A stretch of 30,901 nucleotides of DNA. Source: W0P28-013 sp963658575 (lineage in GTDB: Bacteria; Bacteroidota; Bacteroidia; Bacteroidales; Paludibacteraceae). The stretch covers positions 1 to 30,901 of the forward strand of contig CAVKQB010000021.1 of assembly GCA_963658575.1 (NCBI GenBank), written 5' to 3'. The notes under the pieces are model-generated. The model saw nothing but the letters and a program-made list of their open reading frames with translations, was not told the origin of the DNA and ran no database searches. Every line of letters starts with the position of its first letter. The stretch's first letter is position 1. Made by a program: the position numbers and the translations under genes. This document shows, one piece after another, positions 13,962 to 22,286 of the stretch.

Positions 13962-15749
13962 ATGAAACGGATACGCAACTTTTGCATCATTGCGCACATC
14001 GACCACGGCAAAAGCACACTGGCCGACCGCCTGCTCGAATACACCAAAACGGTGGCAGCCAAAGACCTGCAAGCGCAAGTGCTAGACGATATGGACCTCG
14101 AACGTGAGCGCGGCATCACCATCAAAAGCCACGCCATACAGATGAAATACACCCACAACGGCGACGAATACACGCTCAACCTGATTGACACGCCGGGGCA
14201 CGTCGATTTTTCGTACGAAGTGAGCCGCTCCATCGCTGCCTGCGAGGGGGCACTGCTGGTGGTGGACGCTTCGCAAGGCGTGCAGGCACAGACCATCAGC
14301 AACTTGTACATGGCCATCGAGCATAACCTCGAGATAATTCCCGTGATGAACAAGTGCGACATGGACAGTGCCATGCCCGACACGGTAGAGGACGAAATAA
14401 TCGACCTGCTCGGCTGCAAACGCGAGGAGATAATACGCGCCAGCGGCAAAACGGGCATGGGCGTAGAGGCCATTCTCGATGCCATAGTCGAACGCATACC
14501 TGCCCCGCAAGGCGACCCCGACGCACCACTGCAATGCCTCATTTTCGACTCGGTATTCAACAGTTTTCGGGGCATCATAGCCTACTTCAAAGTGGTGAAC
14601 GGCACGCTGCGCACAGGCGACTATGTGAAATTTTTCAACACCGGCCGCCAATACGATGCCGACGAAATAGGCGTGCTGAAAATGGATTTGCAGCCCTGCA
14701 AGGAACTGAAAGCGGGCAACGTGGGCTACATCATCAGCGGCATCAAAACATCGAGCGAGGTGAAGGTGGGCGACACCATCACACACGTCGACAAGCCGTG
14801 CGCCGAAGCCATCGCCGGATTCGAAGAGGTGAAACCGATGGTGTTTGCAGGCGTTTATCCGATAGAGACGGAAGATTACGAAAACCTACGCTCGAGCCTC
14901 GAAAAATTGCAACTGAACGACGCGTCGATCACCTTTACGCCCGAAAGTTCGGTGGCACTGGGTTTCGGTTTCCGCTGCGGATTCCTCGGACTGCTCCACA
15001 TGGAAATCGTGCAAGAGCGGCTCGACCGCGAATTCGATATGGACGTGATAACCACCGTGCCAAACGTGTCGTATCTCGTTTACGACAAGCACGGCAAAGA
15101 GATTGAGGTGCACAACCCAGCCGGCATGCCCGACGTGGCCGTCATCGACCACATCGAAGAGCCGTACATTCGCGCCTCCATCATCACCACCACCAACTAC
15201 ATCGGCCCGATAATGACACTCTGTCTGGGCAAACGCGGCGAACTGGTTCGACAAGAATTCATTTCGGGAAACCGTGTCGAGATACTTTTCGACCTGCCAT
15301 TGGGCGAGATTGTGATAGATTTTTACGACAAACTGAAATCCATCTCGAAAGGCTACGCCTCGTTCGACTACCACGCCAACGGCTTCCGTCCGTCGAAACT
15401 TGTGAAACTCGACATTCTGCTCAACGGCGAACCCGTGGACGCACTTTCGACCCTCACGCATCAGGACAATGCCGTCGATTTCGGGCGGCGCATGTGCGAA
15501 AAGTTGAAAGACCTGCTGCCGCGCCAACAGTTCGACATTGCCATTCAGGCGGCCATCGGTGCGAAAATCATTGCGCGCGAAACCGTGAAACAGGTGCGCA
15601 AAGACGTTACGGCCAAATGCTACGGCGGCGACGTGTCGCGCAAACGCAAACTGCTCGAAAAACAGAAACGCGGCAAAAAACGCATGAAACAGATAGGCAA
15701 CGTGGAAGTGCCGCAAAAAGCATTTCTCGCCGTGCTGAAGTTGGATTAA
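13962..15749 (+). CDS. lepA: Elongation factor 4 (LepA)
   Basis: This ribosome-binding translational GTPase acts on stalled or mistranslocated ribosomes. The 595-residue length is standard. The G domain has G1 AHIDHGKST (11-19), G2 RGITIK (50-55), G3 DTPGH (76-80), G4 NKCD (130-133) and G5 SGKTG (161-165). Domains II, III and V follow, and the LepA-specific C-terminal domain ends with the basic segment KRKLLEKQKRGKKRMK typical of the family. Unlike EF-G it lacks domain IV. rpe and a GNAT gene follow on the same strand, and the 64-bp gap to rpe has no terminator, so co-transcription is likely. Confidence 0.97.
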   Translation: MKRIRNFCIIAHIDHGKSTLADRLLEYTKTVAAKDLQAQVLDDMDLERERGITIKSHAIQMKYTHNGDEYTLNLIDTPGHVDFSYEVSRSIAACEGALLVVDASQGVQAQTISNLYMAIEHNLEIIPVMNKCDMDSAMPDTVEDEIIDLLGCKREEIIRASGKTGMGVEAILDAIVERIPAPQGDPDAPLQCLIFDSVFNSFRGIIAYFKVVNGTLRTGDYVKFFNTGRQYDADEIGVLKMDLQPCKELKAGNVGYIISGIKTSSEVKVGDTITHVDKPCAEAIAGFEEVKPMVFAGVYPIETEDYENLRSSLEKLQLNDASITFTPESSVALGFGFRCGFLGLLHMEIVQERLDREFDMDVITTVPNVSYLVYDKHGKEIEVHNPAGMPDVAVIDHIEEPYIRASIITTTNYIGPIMTLCLGKRGELVRQEFISGNRVEILFDLPLGEIVIDFYDKLKSISKGYASFDYHANGFRPSKLVKLDILLNGEPVDALSTLTHQDNAVDFGRRMCEKLKDLLPRQQFDIAIQAAIGAKIIARETVKQVRKDVTAKCYGGDVSRKRKLLEKQKRGKKRMKQIGNVEVPQKAFLAVLKLD

Positions 15750-15759
15750 GGCAGAGGCC

Positions 15760-15790
15760 ATTTGAAGATTTGAAGATTTGAAGATTAAAT
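15760..15790 (+). repeat. Nonamer repeat between lepA and rpe
   Basis: TTTGAAGAT is repeated three times in tandem (about 15762-15788). The same words occur near 24884-24900. Confidence 0.8.
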
Positions 15791-15813
15791 AGTTAGATAA
15801 TTGTTAGTGTGAA

Positions 15814-16461
15814 ATGAAAAAATTGCTTGCTCCGTCGCTTTTGTCGGCCAATTTTGGGAATCTGGAACGCGACATCGACATCATCAACCGCAGCGAAGCC
15901 GACTGGCTGCACATCGACGTGATGGACGGTGTGTTCGTGCCAAACATTTCGTTCGGATTTCCCGTGCTGAAATTTGTGAAAGAGTTGAGCAAAAAACCGC
16001 TCGACGTGCATCTGATGATTGTGGAGCCCGACAAATTTGTGAACGAGGTGAAAGCCACTGGCGCCATGACCATGAACGTGCATTACGAAGCCTGTCCGCA
16101 CCTGCACCGCACCGTGCAACGCATACACGCCGCCGACATGAAGGCCGCCGTTACGCTCAATCCGCACACGCCCGTGGAACTGCTCGAAGACATCATCGAC
16201 GATGTGGACATGGTGCTACTCATGTCGGTCAATCCAGGGTTTGGCGGGCAGAAATTCATCGAAAACACCTACGCCAAAATAGCGCGGCTTCGTGCCATGA
16301 TCGAACGCCACCACGCGCACGCACTCATTCAGATCGATGGCGGCGTAAACCTCGACAATGCGCACCTGCTCTACGCCGCAGGAGCCGACTGTCTGGTGGC
16401 CGGCAACGCCGTGTTTGGCGCAACCGACATGATAGAAACCATCGCCAAGCTGAAGGCCTAA
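15814..16461 (+). CDS. rpe: Ribulose-phosphate 3-epimerase
   Basis: Rpe interconverts ribulose 5-phosphate and xylulose 5-phosphate in the pentose phosphate pathway. The 215-residue TIM barrel is full length. Metal and catalytic residues are present: H33, D35 and D38 in HIDVMDG, H66 in LDVHLMI, and D175 in IQIDGGV. The phosphate-binding VNPGFGGQKF segment (139-148) is intact. It sits between lepA and the GNAT gene, whose ATG is 13 bp beyond the stop. Confidence 0.97.
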   Translation: MKKLLAPSLLSANFGNLERDIDIINRSEADWLHIDVMDGVFVPNISFGFPVLKFVKELSKKPLDVHLMIVEPDKFVNEVKATGAMTMNVHYEACPHLHRTVQRIHAADMKAAVTLNPHTPVELLEDIIDDVDMVLLMSVNPGFGGQKFIENTYAKIARLRAMIERHHAHALIQIDGGVNLDNAHLLYAAGADCLVAGNAVFGATDMIETIAKLKA

Positions 16462-16474
16462 CAACCCCGAAACC

Positions 16475-17608
16475 ATGATCGAGATACGCGAGGTAAAAAA
16501 CAAACGCGATTTGCGCCGTTTTGTGCAGTTCGGCATCGATTTGTACGACGGCGAGCCCAACTACTGCCCTCCGTTGGTCTTCGACGAGATAAATTCGTTC
16601 GACACCGAGAAAAATCCGGCGTTGGAATTGTGCGAATTTGCGCTGTTTTTGGCCTACGACGGCGAAAAAATCGTGGGACGCGTGGCGGCAATCATCAACC
16701 ACCGCGCCAACGAAAAATGGGGCTACAAACACGCACGCTTCGGCTGGATCGATTTTGTGGACGATCTCGAAGTGTCGCACGCGCTGCTGCAAACGGTGTG
16801 CGATTGGGGCAAAGCCAAAGGCATGGAGGCCATCAACGGCCCCGTGGGCTTCACCGATTGGGACAAAGAGGGCTGCCTCATCGAGGGATTCGAGTACGAT
16901 TCGCCCATGGCAAGCCTGTTCAACTACCCCTACTACGCCAAACATTTCGAGGCTTTCGGACTAAAAAAAGAGGCCGATTGGATAGAATTTCGCGTGTTTA
17001 TCCCCGAAAAAATCCCCGAAAAAATGGAGCGCGTCGCCCGACTTGCCACCGAACGTTACGGCGTGAAAGTGGAAAAATTCCACTCGGCACGGCAACTGAT
17101 GCGGCGTTTCCCGAACTACGAATACATGGACGTGCTGAACGAAGCCTACATGCCGCTCTACAACTACCAACCGATGAGCGAACGCCAAAAACGCTACTAC
17201 GCCAACATGTATTTTCCGCTGCTGAACTACGATTTTGTAACCATCATCACCAATGCACAGGGCGAAATCGTGGGCGTGGGCGTGGGCATGCCCGACATAT
17301 CGCCTGCCCTGCGCCGTTGCAAAGGGAAACTCTTTCCGCTGGGTTGGTACCACATACTCAAAATGCTGAAAGCCAAGCAGATGGACGTGTTCGACCTGCT
17401 GCTCATCGCGGTGCGCCCCGACTGGCAAAACCGCGGCATCAACGCCCTGTTTTTCTACGACCAAGTGCAGTATTTCCACAAATACGGCGTGAAATACGCC
17501 GAAACCACGTCGATACTCGAAACCAACCGCAAAAATCTGGCCAATTGGGAGTATTTCGACACGCTGCAACACAAACGCCGCCGCGCCTACATCAAGCCAA
17601 TCGCCTAA
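16475..17608 (+). CDS. GNAT-fold acyltransferase-like protein
   Basis: This is a 377-residue cytoplasmic protein with no signal peptide. The N-terminal part (about 1-180) includes FGWIDFVDD, NGPVGFTDWDKEG and a YPYYAKHFEAFGLKKEADW segment. The C-terminal GNAT-like half (about 220-377) holds the VTIITNAQGEIVGVGVGMP strand region and the acyl-CoA loop analogue VRPDWQNRGINALFF. It resembles the large YghO-type GNAT family. Some proteins of about this size and type have been linked to bacterial ceramide synthesis, but I cannot confirm that here and no sphingolipid gene is nearby. It is the last gene of the lepA-rpe run and is followed by a terminator. The substrate is unknown. Confidence 0.75.
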   Translation: MIEIREVKNKRDLRRFVQFGIDLYDGEPNYCPPLVFDEINSFDTEKNPALELCEFALFLAYDGEKIVGRVAAIINHRANEKWGYKHARFGWIDFVDDLEVSHALLQTVCDWGKAKGMEAINGPVGFTDWDKEGCLIEGFEYDSPMASLFNYPYYAKHFEAFGLKKEADWIEFRVFIPEKIPEKMERVARLATERYGVKVEKFHSARQLMRRFPNYEYMDVLNEAYMPLYNYQPMSERQKRYYANMYFPLLNYDFVTIITNAQGEIVGVGVGMPDISPALRRCKGKLFPLGWYHILKMLKAKQMDVFDLLLIAVRPDWQNRGINALFFYDQVQYFHKYGVKYAETTSILETNRKNLANWEYFDTLQHKRRRAYIKPIA

Positions 17609-17625
17609 ACGTGCGGCATTGACAC

Positions 17626-17658
17626 AAAAAAAGGAACGGCGCAAACCGTTCCTTTTTC
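17626..17658. terminator. Bidirectional terminator between the GNAT gene and rho
   Basis: AAAAAGGAACGG pairs perfectly with CCGTTCCTTTTT around CGCAAA. A-runs and T-runs flank both sides, so it serves both convergent genes. Confidence 0.9.
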
Positions 17659-17676
17659 GTTGTTTTTCAGCGTTGG

Positions 17677-19401
17677 TCAATCGTTCATCGAAGCGAGAAA
17701 TTCCTCGTTGCTTTCGGTGCGTTCGAGCCGCTCCTTCAAAAATTCCATCGCCTCCATCGAGTTCATATCGGCCAAGTATTTGCGCAATATCCACATTTTG
17801 TTGAGCGTGTATTGGTCTTGCAGCAGGTCGTCGCGGCGCGTGCTCGAGGCCATGATATCGACCGCAGGGAATACGCGTTTGTTGGCCAGTTTGCGGTCGA
17901 GTTGCAACTCCATGTTGCCCGTGCCTTTGAACTCTTCGAATATGACATCGTCCATTTTCGAACCAGTGTCGGTCAAGGCCGTAGCGATGATGGTGAGCGA
18001 GCCGCCGTTTTCGATGTTGCGTGCCGCGCCGAAAAAGCGTTTGGGTTTGTGCAACGCATTAGCATCGACACCGCCCGAAAGCACTTTGCCCGAAGCGGGT
18101 TGCGCAGTATTGTAGGCGCGCGCCAAACGCGTTATCGAGTCGAGCAAAATCACCACATCGTGGCCGCATTCGGCAAGGCGTTTGGCTTTTTCGTGTACCA
18201 TGCTCGACACTTTGACGTGATGCTCGGCCGATTCGTCGAACGTGGAGGCAACCACCTCGGCATCGACACTCCGCGCCATGTCGGTAACCTCTTCGGGGCG
18301 TTCGTCGATGAGCAAAATTATCATGTACACTTCGGGATTGTTCGTGAGAATAGCGTTTGCCAACTCCTTGAGCAACACCGTTTTACCAGTTTTTGGCTGG
18401 GCTACAATCAGACCGCGCTGCCCTTTGCCGATGGGCGCAAACATATCGACCACGCGCACCGAGAGCGAATCGTTTTTGCCCGTTGTCAGTTTGAATTTCT
18501 CGTCGGGAAAAAGCGGTGTCAGATGCTCGAACGGCACGCGGTCGCGCACCAATTCGGGAGCGTAACCGTTGATTTTCGTAACGCGCACCAACGGGAAGTA
18601 TTTTTCGCCCTCTTTGGGCGGACGAATGGGCCCTTCAACCGTATCGCCGGTTTTCAGACCGAAGAGTTTTATCTGCGACTGCGAAACGTATATGTCGTCG
18701 GGCGACGAGAGGTAGTTGTAGTCGGTCGAGCGCAAAAATCCGTAGCCGTCGGGCATAATTTCCAAGGCTCCCGTGCCAATCAGAATATCGTCGAAATCGT
18801 AAGGTTTTTCGCCATTTTCGAGCGCACTGTTTTTGGCGTTGTTCTGATTTTTTGCATGCTCTTTTTTGTTGGTCTTTTTGGGAGCGTTTTCGGCGGTTGC
18901 AGTCGCCTCTTCGTGCGGCGCAACGGCCGTTGGTTCTGCCGGTTTCGGCTCTTCGGCAACCATTGCAGGCTGCGTTTCGACCTTGACAGGCTGCGGTTCG
19001 GCAACGGGTTGCGTAGGGGCAATCTCCTGCTTTTCGACCGGTTTTTGCTCCGTCGGCTTCGCATCTACAGGCTTCGGCAACTGTTTTTGCTGCTTTTTCT
19101 GTTTCGATTTGCGTTTATTCGATTTTTGTGCGTCGCTCAGCACTATTTTGACTTCGTTCGGTTTGTCGCCCTGCGACACCACTTCGCTTGTGGCCACTTT
19201 TTGTTTCGTGCCGATGCGTTGGCGACGGCGTGGCTGCGGTTTTTCGGGCGTTTGCGCCGCCGTTGATATGGCTTGTTGGTCGAGAATGGCATATTTGAGT
19301 GCCTGCGTATCAAGCGATTCGGCTTTTTTGACACCAAGATTTTTCGCAATAGACAACAGTTCGTCTTGCGATTTTTCTTCTAATTGCAAAATGTTGTACA
19401 T
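17677..19401 (-). CDS. rho: Transcription termination factor Rho with a disordered insertion
   Basis: Rho is a hexameric RNA translocase that ends transcription. I chose the ATG at 19401 (MYNILQLEEKSQDEL, 574 residues), because the longer frame adds an unrelated Trp-rich stretch. Residues 1-45 are the Rho N-terminal SAP-like domain. Residues about 50-198 are a low-complexity insertion rich in Lys, Gln, Pro, Glu and Ala. The cold-shock RNA-binding domain starts near 201 (YDFDDILIGTGALEIMPDGYGF). Walker A QPKTGKT is at 335-341 and Walker B VVILLDS at 416-422; the C-terminal core is complete. Long disordered insertions are known in Bacteroidota Rho and drive condensate formation in B. thetaiotaomicron. 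This one is about 150 residues. Confidence 0.95.
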   Translation of the reverse strand: MYNILQLEEKSQDELLSIAKNLGVKKAESLDTQALKYAILDQQAISTAAQTPEKPQPRRRQRIGTKQKVATSEVVSQGDKPNEVKIVLSDAQKSNKRKSKQKKQQKQLPKPVDAKPTEQKPVEKQEIAPTQPVAEPQPVKVETQPAMVAEEPKPAEPTAVAPHEEATATAENAPKKTNKKEHAKNQNNAKNSALENGEKPYDFDDILIGTGALEIMPDGYGFLRSTDYNYLSSPDDIYVSQSQIKLFGLKTGDTVEGPIRPPKEGEKYFPLVRVTKINGYAPELVRDRVPFEHLTPLFPDEKFKLTTGKNDSLSVRVVDMFAPIGKGQRGLIVAQPKTGKTVLLKELANAILTNNPEVYMIILLIDERPEEVTDMARSVDAEVVASTFDESAEHHVKVSSMVHEKAKRLAECGHDVVILLDSITRLARAYNTAQPASGKVLSGGVDANALHKPKRFFGAARNIENGGSLTIIATALTDTGSKMDDVIFEEFKGTGNMELQLDRKLANKRVFPAVDIMASSTRRDDLLQDQYTLNKMWILRKYLADMNSMEAMEFLKERLERTESNEEFLASMND

Positions 19402-19528
19402 AAAAAGGGGGAGAATGTTGATTGGAAAACTCCACCACGACACGGCACGATCCAACTTGCCGCACACAGGTAGAGTTTGTTAAAAGGATTTACACAAAGG
19501 GAAATTCGTCTGTCTTGTTTCGACGGCG
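19402..19528 (-). other. Long 5' leader of rho
   Basis: About 120 nt separate the predicted transcription start (near 19522) from the ATG. I see no Shine-Dalgarno and no known riboswitch. Leader-based autoregulation is known for rho genes in some bacteria; here it is only a possibility. Confidence 0.35.
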
Positions 19529-19559
19529 CAAAGATACAACTTTTTTTTCAACCGACAAT
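19529..19559 (-). promoter_or_regulatory. Promoter of rho
   Basis: On minus, TATCTTTG (19536-19529) matches TAnnTTTG. Exactly 19 bp upstream is ATTG, one base from TTTG. Confidence 0.6.
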
Positions 19560-19662
19560 AGGCGCGCGCAAGTTCGAAAACAAAAAATATATCAGGCCAT
19601 GCCACGAAACGCATCATCAACAGCAAAGCCGCCGCAATGCCCACCGAAAAATAACGGCATTT

Positions 19663-19693
19663 TTTGCAAATGCGGCACATTTTTGTATTTTTG
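19663..19693 (+). promoter_or_regulatory. Promoter of the toxin-antitoxin remnant
   Basis: TTTG (19663-19666), a 19-bp spacer and TATTTTTG (19686-19693) make a complete consensus promoter. A GGAGG ribosome binding site follows at 19706-19710. Confidence 0.8.
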
Positions 19694-19718
19694 CCGATAT
19701 AACACGGAGGACAAAACT

Positions 19719-19853
19719 ATGGCAACGACTGCCCAAACCACGAACAACATCAGCAAAGCGGACACCGTAACAAAAAGAATCTCAAAAGCAGGAAAGTTTA
19801 TGAGAAGCCTACCCAAAGGAGAAATATACGACATGCGAGCCGTTTTGAAATAA
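19719..19853 (+). CDS. Small protein, putative antitoxin of a VapBC-like pair
   Basis: This is a 44-residue basic protein (starting MATTAQTTNNISKADTV, ending IYDMRAVLK). The start is fixed by a GGAGG box 8 bp upstream and a consensus promoter. It has no recognisable domain and is shorter than most VapB proteins. It is called an antitoxin only because the next frame, starting 6 bp after its stop, begins exactly like a PIN-domain toxin. It may still be expressed, given the intact promoter. It could instead be an unrelated small protein. Confidence 0.55.
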   Translation: MATTAQTTNNISKADTVTKRISKAGKFMRSLPKGEIYDMRAVLK

Positions 19854-19859
19854 CACACA

Positions 19860-19955
19860 ATGAGATACCTATTAGACACTAACATTCTGATAGCCTTTTT
19901 CGCCAAAACGCCGCACCGACAATATCGACTTGAAAGAAGTGCTTTGGTAGTGTAG
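19860..19955 (+). pseudogene. Truncated VapC-like PIN-domain toxin
   Basis: The 31-codon frame begins MRYLLDTNILIAFFAK, the standard N-terminus of PIN-domain RNase toxins with the first catalytic Asp (D6) in DTN. It then stops at TAG after ERSALVV. Full-length VapC has about 130 residues and three more acidic residues, all missing. None of the three downstream frames shows an obvious continuation, so this looks like a deletion rather than a single frameshift. No RNase activity is expected. Confidence 0.7.
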
Positions 19956-20028
19956 ATAAAACCACTTATTTTTGTCACAAAAATAGACAGCCTATCGCTA
20001 CCGCAAAAAATTGAGAGGTTTGTATATT

Positions 20029-20063
20029 TTTTACGCACTATACCGACGGCATAGTGCGTAAAA
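20029..20063. repeat. Perfect 13-bp inverted repeat (hairpin)
   Basis: TTTTACGCACTAT (20029-20041) and ATAGTGCGTAAAA (20051-20063) pair fully across a 9-nt loop. With T-rich flanks it could act as a terminator for the toxin remnant (plus) or for tRNA-Gln (minus), or be the scar of a lost element. Confidence 0.65.
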
Positions 20064-20119
20064 TTTTGGCTTATTTCTAGCGCAATTTTTTGCGCTGCTC
20101 CCCATCAATGGAGATTTTG

Positions 20120-20191
20120 TTGCCTAACCCGGAATCGAACCAGGATCCTCGGTACCAAAAACCGGTGTACTAGCCATTATACTATTAGGCA
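20120..20191 (-). tRNA. tRNA-Gln (anticodon TTG)
   Basis: On minus, acceptor TGCCTAA pairs with TTAGGCA. The D stem is GTAT/GTAC with a G-rich loop. The anticodon loop TTTTGGT gives TTG, and the T arm CCTGG-TTCGATT-CCGGG is good. The outermost anticodon-stem pair is a C-A mismatch. CCA is not encoded. Confidence 0.93.
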
Positions 20192-20221
20192 GTGCCGCTA
20201 CTCCCTTTCGGTTTTGCGCTG

Positions 20222-20252
20222 CAAAGGTACAACATTTTTTTCTACCATCAAA
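20222..20252 (-). promoter_or_regulatory. Promoter of tRNA-Gln
   Basis: On minus, TTTG, a 19-bp spacer and TACCTTTG match the consensus in full. The same -7 word TACCTTTGC precedes tRNA-Phe. Confidence 0.85.
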
Positions 20253-20341
20253 ATTTTTGCACCATTTTTTTTCAAACAATCGGCATTTAGAGCATTGGAA
20301 AGAAAAAAAACGCTCACAAGCGCACTTTCACACGAATTTAG

Positions 20342-20349
20342 TATCTTTG
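20342..20349 (+). promoter_or_regulatory. -7 promoter element of the aminopeptidase gene
   Basis: TATCTTTG matches TAnnTTTG. An AAGGAGA ribosome binding site (about 20369-20375) and the ATG at 20383 follow. Confidence 0.6.
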
Positions 20350-20382
20350 CATCTGTAAAAAAACTGAAAAGGAGATTTTGTC

Positions 20383-22161
20383 ATGGAAATGAAAGAACGA
20401 TTGGCGGCTCTGCGTCGCCTGATGGCACAACAGGGCATTGCGGCTGTGGTTGTTCCCAGTGTCGACCCGCACGGGAGCGAGTATGTGGCCGAACATTGGC
20501 AAGAACGCAAATGGGTTTCGGGCTTCACAGGCTCGGCTGGCACGGCGGTGATAACCGCACACGGCGGCTGCCTTTGGACCGACTCGCGCTATTTTCTGCA
20601 AGCCGCCGAACAACTGAAAGCATCAGGACTCGCCCTGCAAAAAGATGGCGAAATCGGCACGCCCACCATCGCCGAATGGCTGGGACAGACGCTCGACGCT
20701 GGCGCAACTGTGGCTGTGAACGCCGCCATGTTTGCGGTGAACGACCTGAATGCGCTGCGCAACGCGCTGGCCGAACACGGCCTCTGTCTCGACACGCGCC
20801 ACGACCTGATAGTGCAGGTTTGGAACGACCGCCCTACCCTGCCGAAAGACAAAATATACGCTCTGCCTCTGAAATATGCGGGGCGCGCCGCCACCGAAAA
20901 AATCGCAGCCGTGCGCCAAGCGATGGCCGCCAAGCAGATCGATGTTACGCTGTTCACGGCACTCGACGATGCGGCGTGGCTACTCAACATGCGCGGCAGC
21001 GACATCGCCTACAACCCCGTAGCCATCGCTTTTGTGGCCGTCGAAGCCGAAAAAGCCGTGCTTTTCATCGATGACGACAAGGTTGATGCCGCCATGGCCG
21101 ACTATCTGCACGAAATGGGCGTAGCGTTGCGGCCTTACGCCGATGTTACGGCCTATCTGCAAGCGCAAACCGCCGGTCGGCGCATCGGTTTGGACTTCGG
21201 CAAAGTGAACTACGCGCTCTACCAAGCCGTGCCGCAAACCTGCCAAACGGTCGATTTCGCTTCGCCCGTATTCGCTATGAAATGTGTGAAAAACGAGGTA
21301 GAACTCGATGGCTTCCGACGTGCTATGATTAAAGACGGCGTTGCGCTCACGCGCTTCATGATGTGGCTCGAAAAAGCCGTTCCGGCTGGCCACGAAACCG
21401 AATTGAGCGTCATCGACAAACTGCATGCGTTCCGTGCCGAGCAGGAAAATTTTGTATCCGAAAGTTTCGGTACGATTGCTGGCTACGCCGACCACGGTGC
21501 CATCGTGCACTACAGTTCCACGCCCGAAACCGACGTGCCGCTGAAGCCCGAAAACTTCCTGCTGCTCGACAGCGGCGCACAATTCTACGATGCCACCACC
21601 GACATCACGCGCACCATTCCGCTGGGAGCCACCACGCCCAAGCAAAAACGCGACTATACGCTGGTGCTGAAAGGACACATTGCGCTGGCGCAAGCACGCT
21701 TCCCCTACGGCACGCGCGGCAACCAAATCGATATTTTGGCACGGCAATTTCTGTGGCAAAACGGGTTGAGTTACGGACACGGCACAGGCCACGGCGTCGG
21801 GCATTTCCTCGGCGACCACGAAGGACCGCAAAGCATTCGCACCGACAACAATCCCACGCGCCTCGAGCCAGGCATGGTCATTAGCGACGAGCCAGGCGTT
21901 TACATCACCGGCGAATACGGCATACGCCACGAAAATCTGGTAACTGTGCGCGAAGTGGAGACGAACGAATTTGGCCGTTTCCTCGGATTCGAAGTGCTGA
22001 CGCTCTTCCCATTCGACACCACCGCGCTCGACCGCACGCTGCTCACCGCCGACGAAATCGGCTGGCTGAACAACTACCACCAAACGGTGTACGAACGCCT
22101 GTCGCCGCACCTCGCCGCCGACGAAAAGGCTTGGCTGCGCGAAAAAACATTGCCGCTGTAA
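20383..22161 (+). CDS. Xaa-Pro aminopeptidase (peptidase family M24B)
   Basis: This dimetal enzyme removes an N-terminal residue that precedes proline. At 592 residues it is the long aminopeptidase P form (as in eukaryotic XPNPEP1-like enzymes), with two creatinase-type N-terminal domains (about 1-300), a catalytic pita-bread domain (about 305-530) and a short C-terminal M24 extension. Metal ligands are D396 and D407 (LLDSG ... DITRT), H470 in GTGHGVGH, E503 in SDEPG and E517 in IRHEN. There is no signal peptide, so it is cytoplasmic. The start is supported by an AAGGAGA box and a promoter. The longer overlapping frame in another phase is a shadow. Confidence 0.94.
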   Translation: MEMKERLAALRRLMAQQGIAAVVVPSVDPHGSEYVAEHWQERKWVSGFTGSAGTAVITAHGGCLWTDSRYFLQAAEQLKASGLALQKDGEIGTPTIAEWLGQTLDAGATVAVNAAMFAVNDLNALRNALAEHGLCLDTRHDLIVQVWNDRPTLPKDKIYALPLKYAGRAATEKIAAVRQAMAAKQIDVTLFTALDDAAWLLNMRGSDIAYNPVAIAFVAVEAEKAVLFIDDDKVDAAMADYLHEMGVALRPYADVTAYLQAQTAGRRIGLDFGKVNYALYQAVPQTCQTVDFASPVFAMKCVKNEVELDGFRRAMIKDGVALTRFMMWLEKAVPAGHETELSVIDKLHAFRAEQENFVSESFGTIAGYADHGAIVHYSSTPETDVPLKPENFLLLDSGAQFYDATTDITRTIPLGATTPKQKRDYTLVLKGHIALAQARFPYGTRGNQIDILARQFLWQNGLSYGHGTGHGVGHFLGDHEGPQSIRTDNNPTRLEPGMVISDEPGVYITGEYGIRHENLVTVREVETNEFGRFLGFEVLTLFPFDTTALDRTLLTADEIGWLNNYHQTVYERLSPHLAADEKAWLREKTLPL

Positions 22162-22176
22162 CCAAGCGCAGAAACG

Positions 22177-22208
22177 AAAGAGAGAACCTTGCGGTTCTCT
22201 CTTTTTCG
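22177..22208. terminator. Terminator between the aminopeptidase and the secreted protein gene
   Basis: AAAGAGAGAACC pairs perfectly with GGTTCTCTCTTT around TTGC, and more T residues follow. A-rich sequence before it could also make it work on minus. Confidence 0.88.
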
Positions 22209-22286
22209 TTCTCTCAAGTTTCTGATTGTTTGCCAGGGACGGCCAAACAATGTCCGTTTCTTCATCGCGAAGAGGCGGCCGTGTGC

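Noticed and set aside
19422..19853. 143-codon frame containing the small antitoxin
   Set aside because: The promoter and ribosome binding site at 19663-19710 lie inside it, so translation starts at 19719.
19956..20028. Frameshifted remainder of the PIN toxin
   Set aside because: None of the three frames gives the later PIN acidic motifs.
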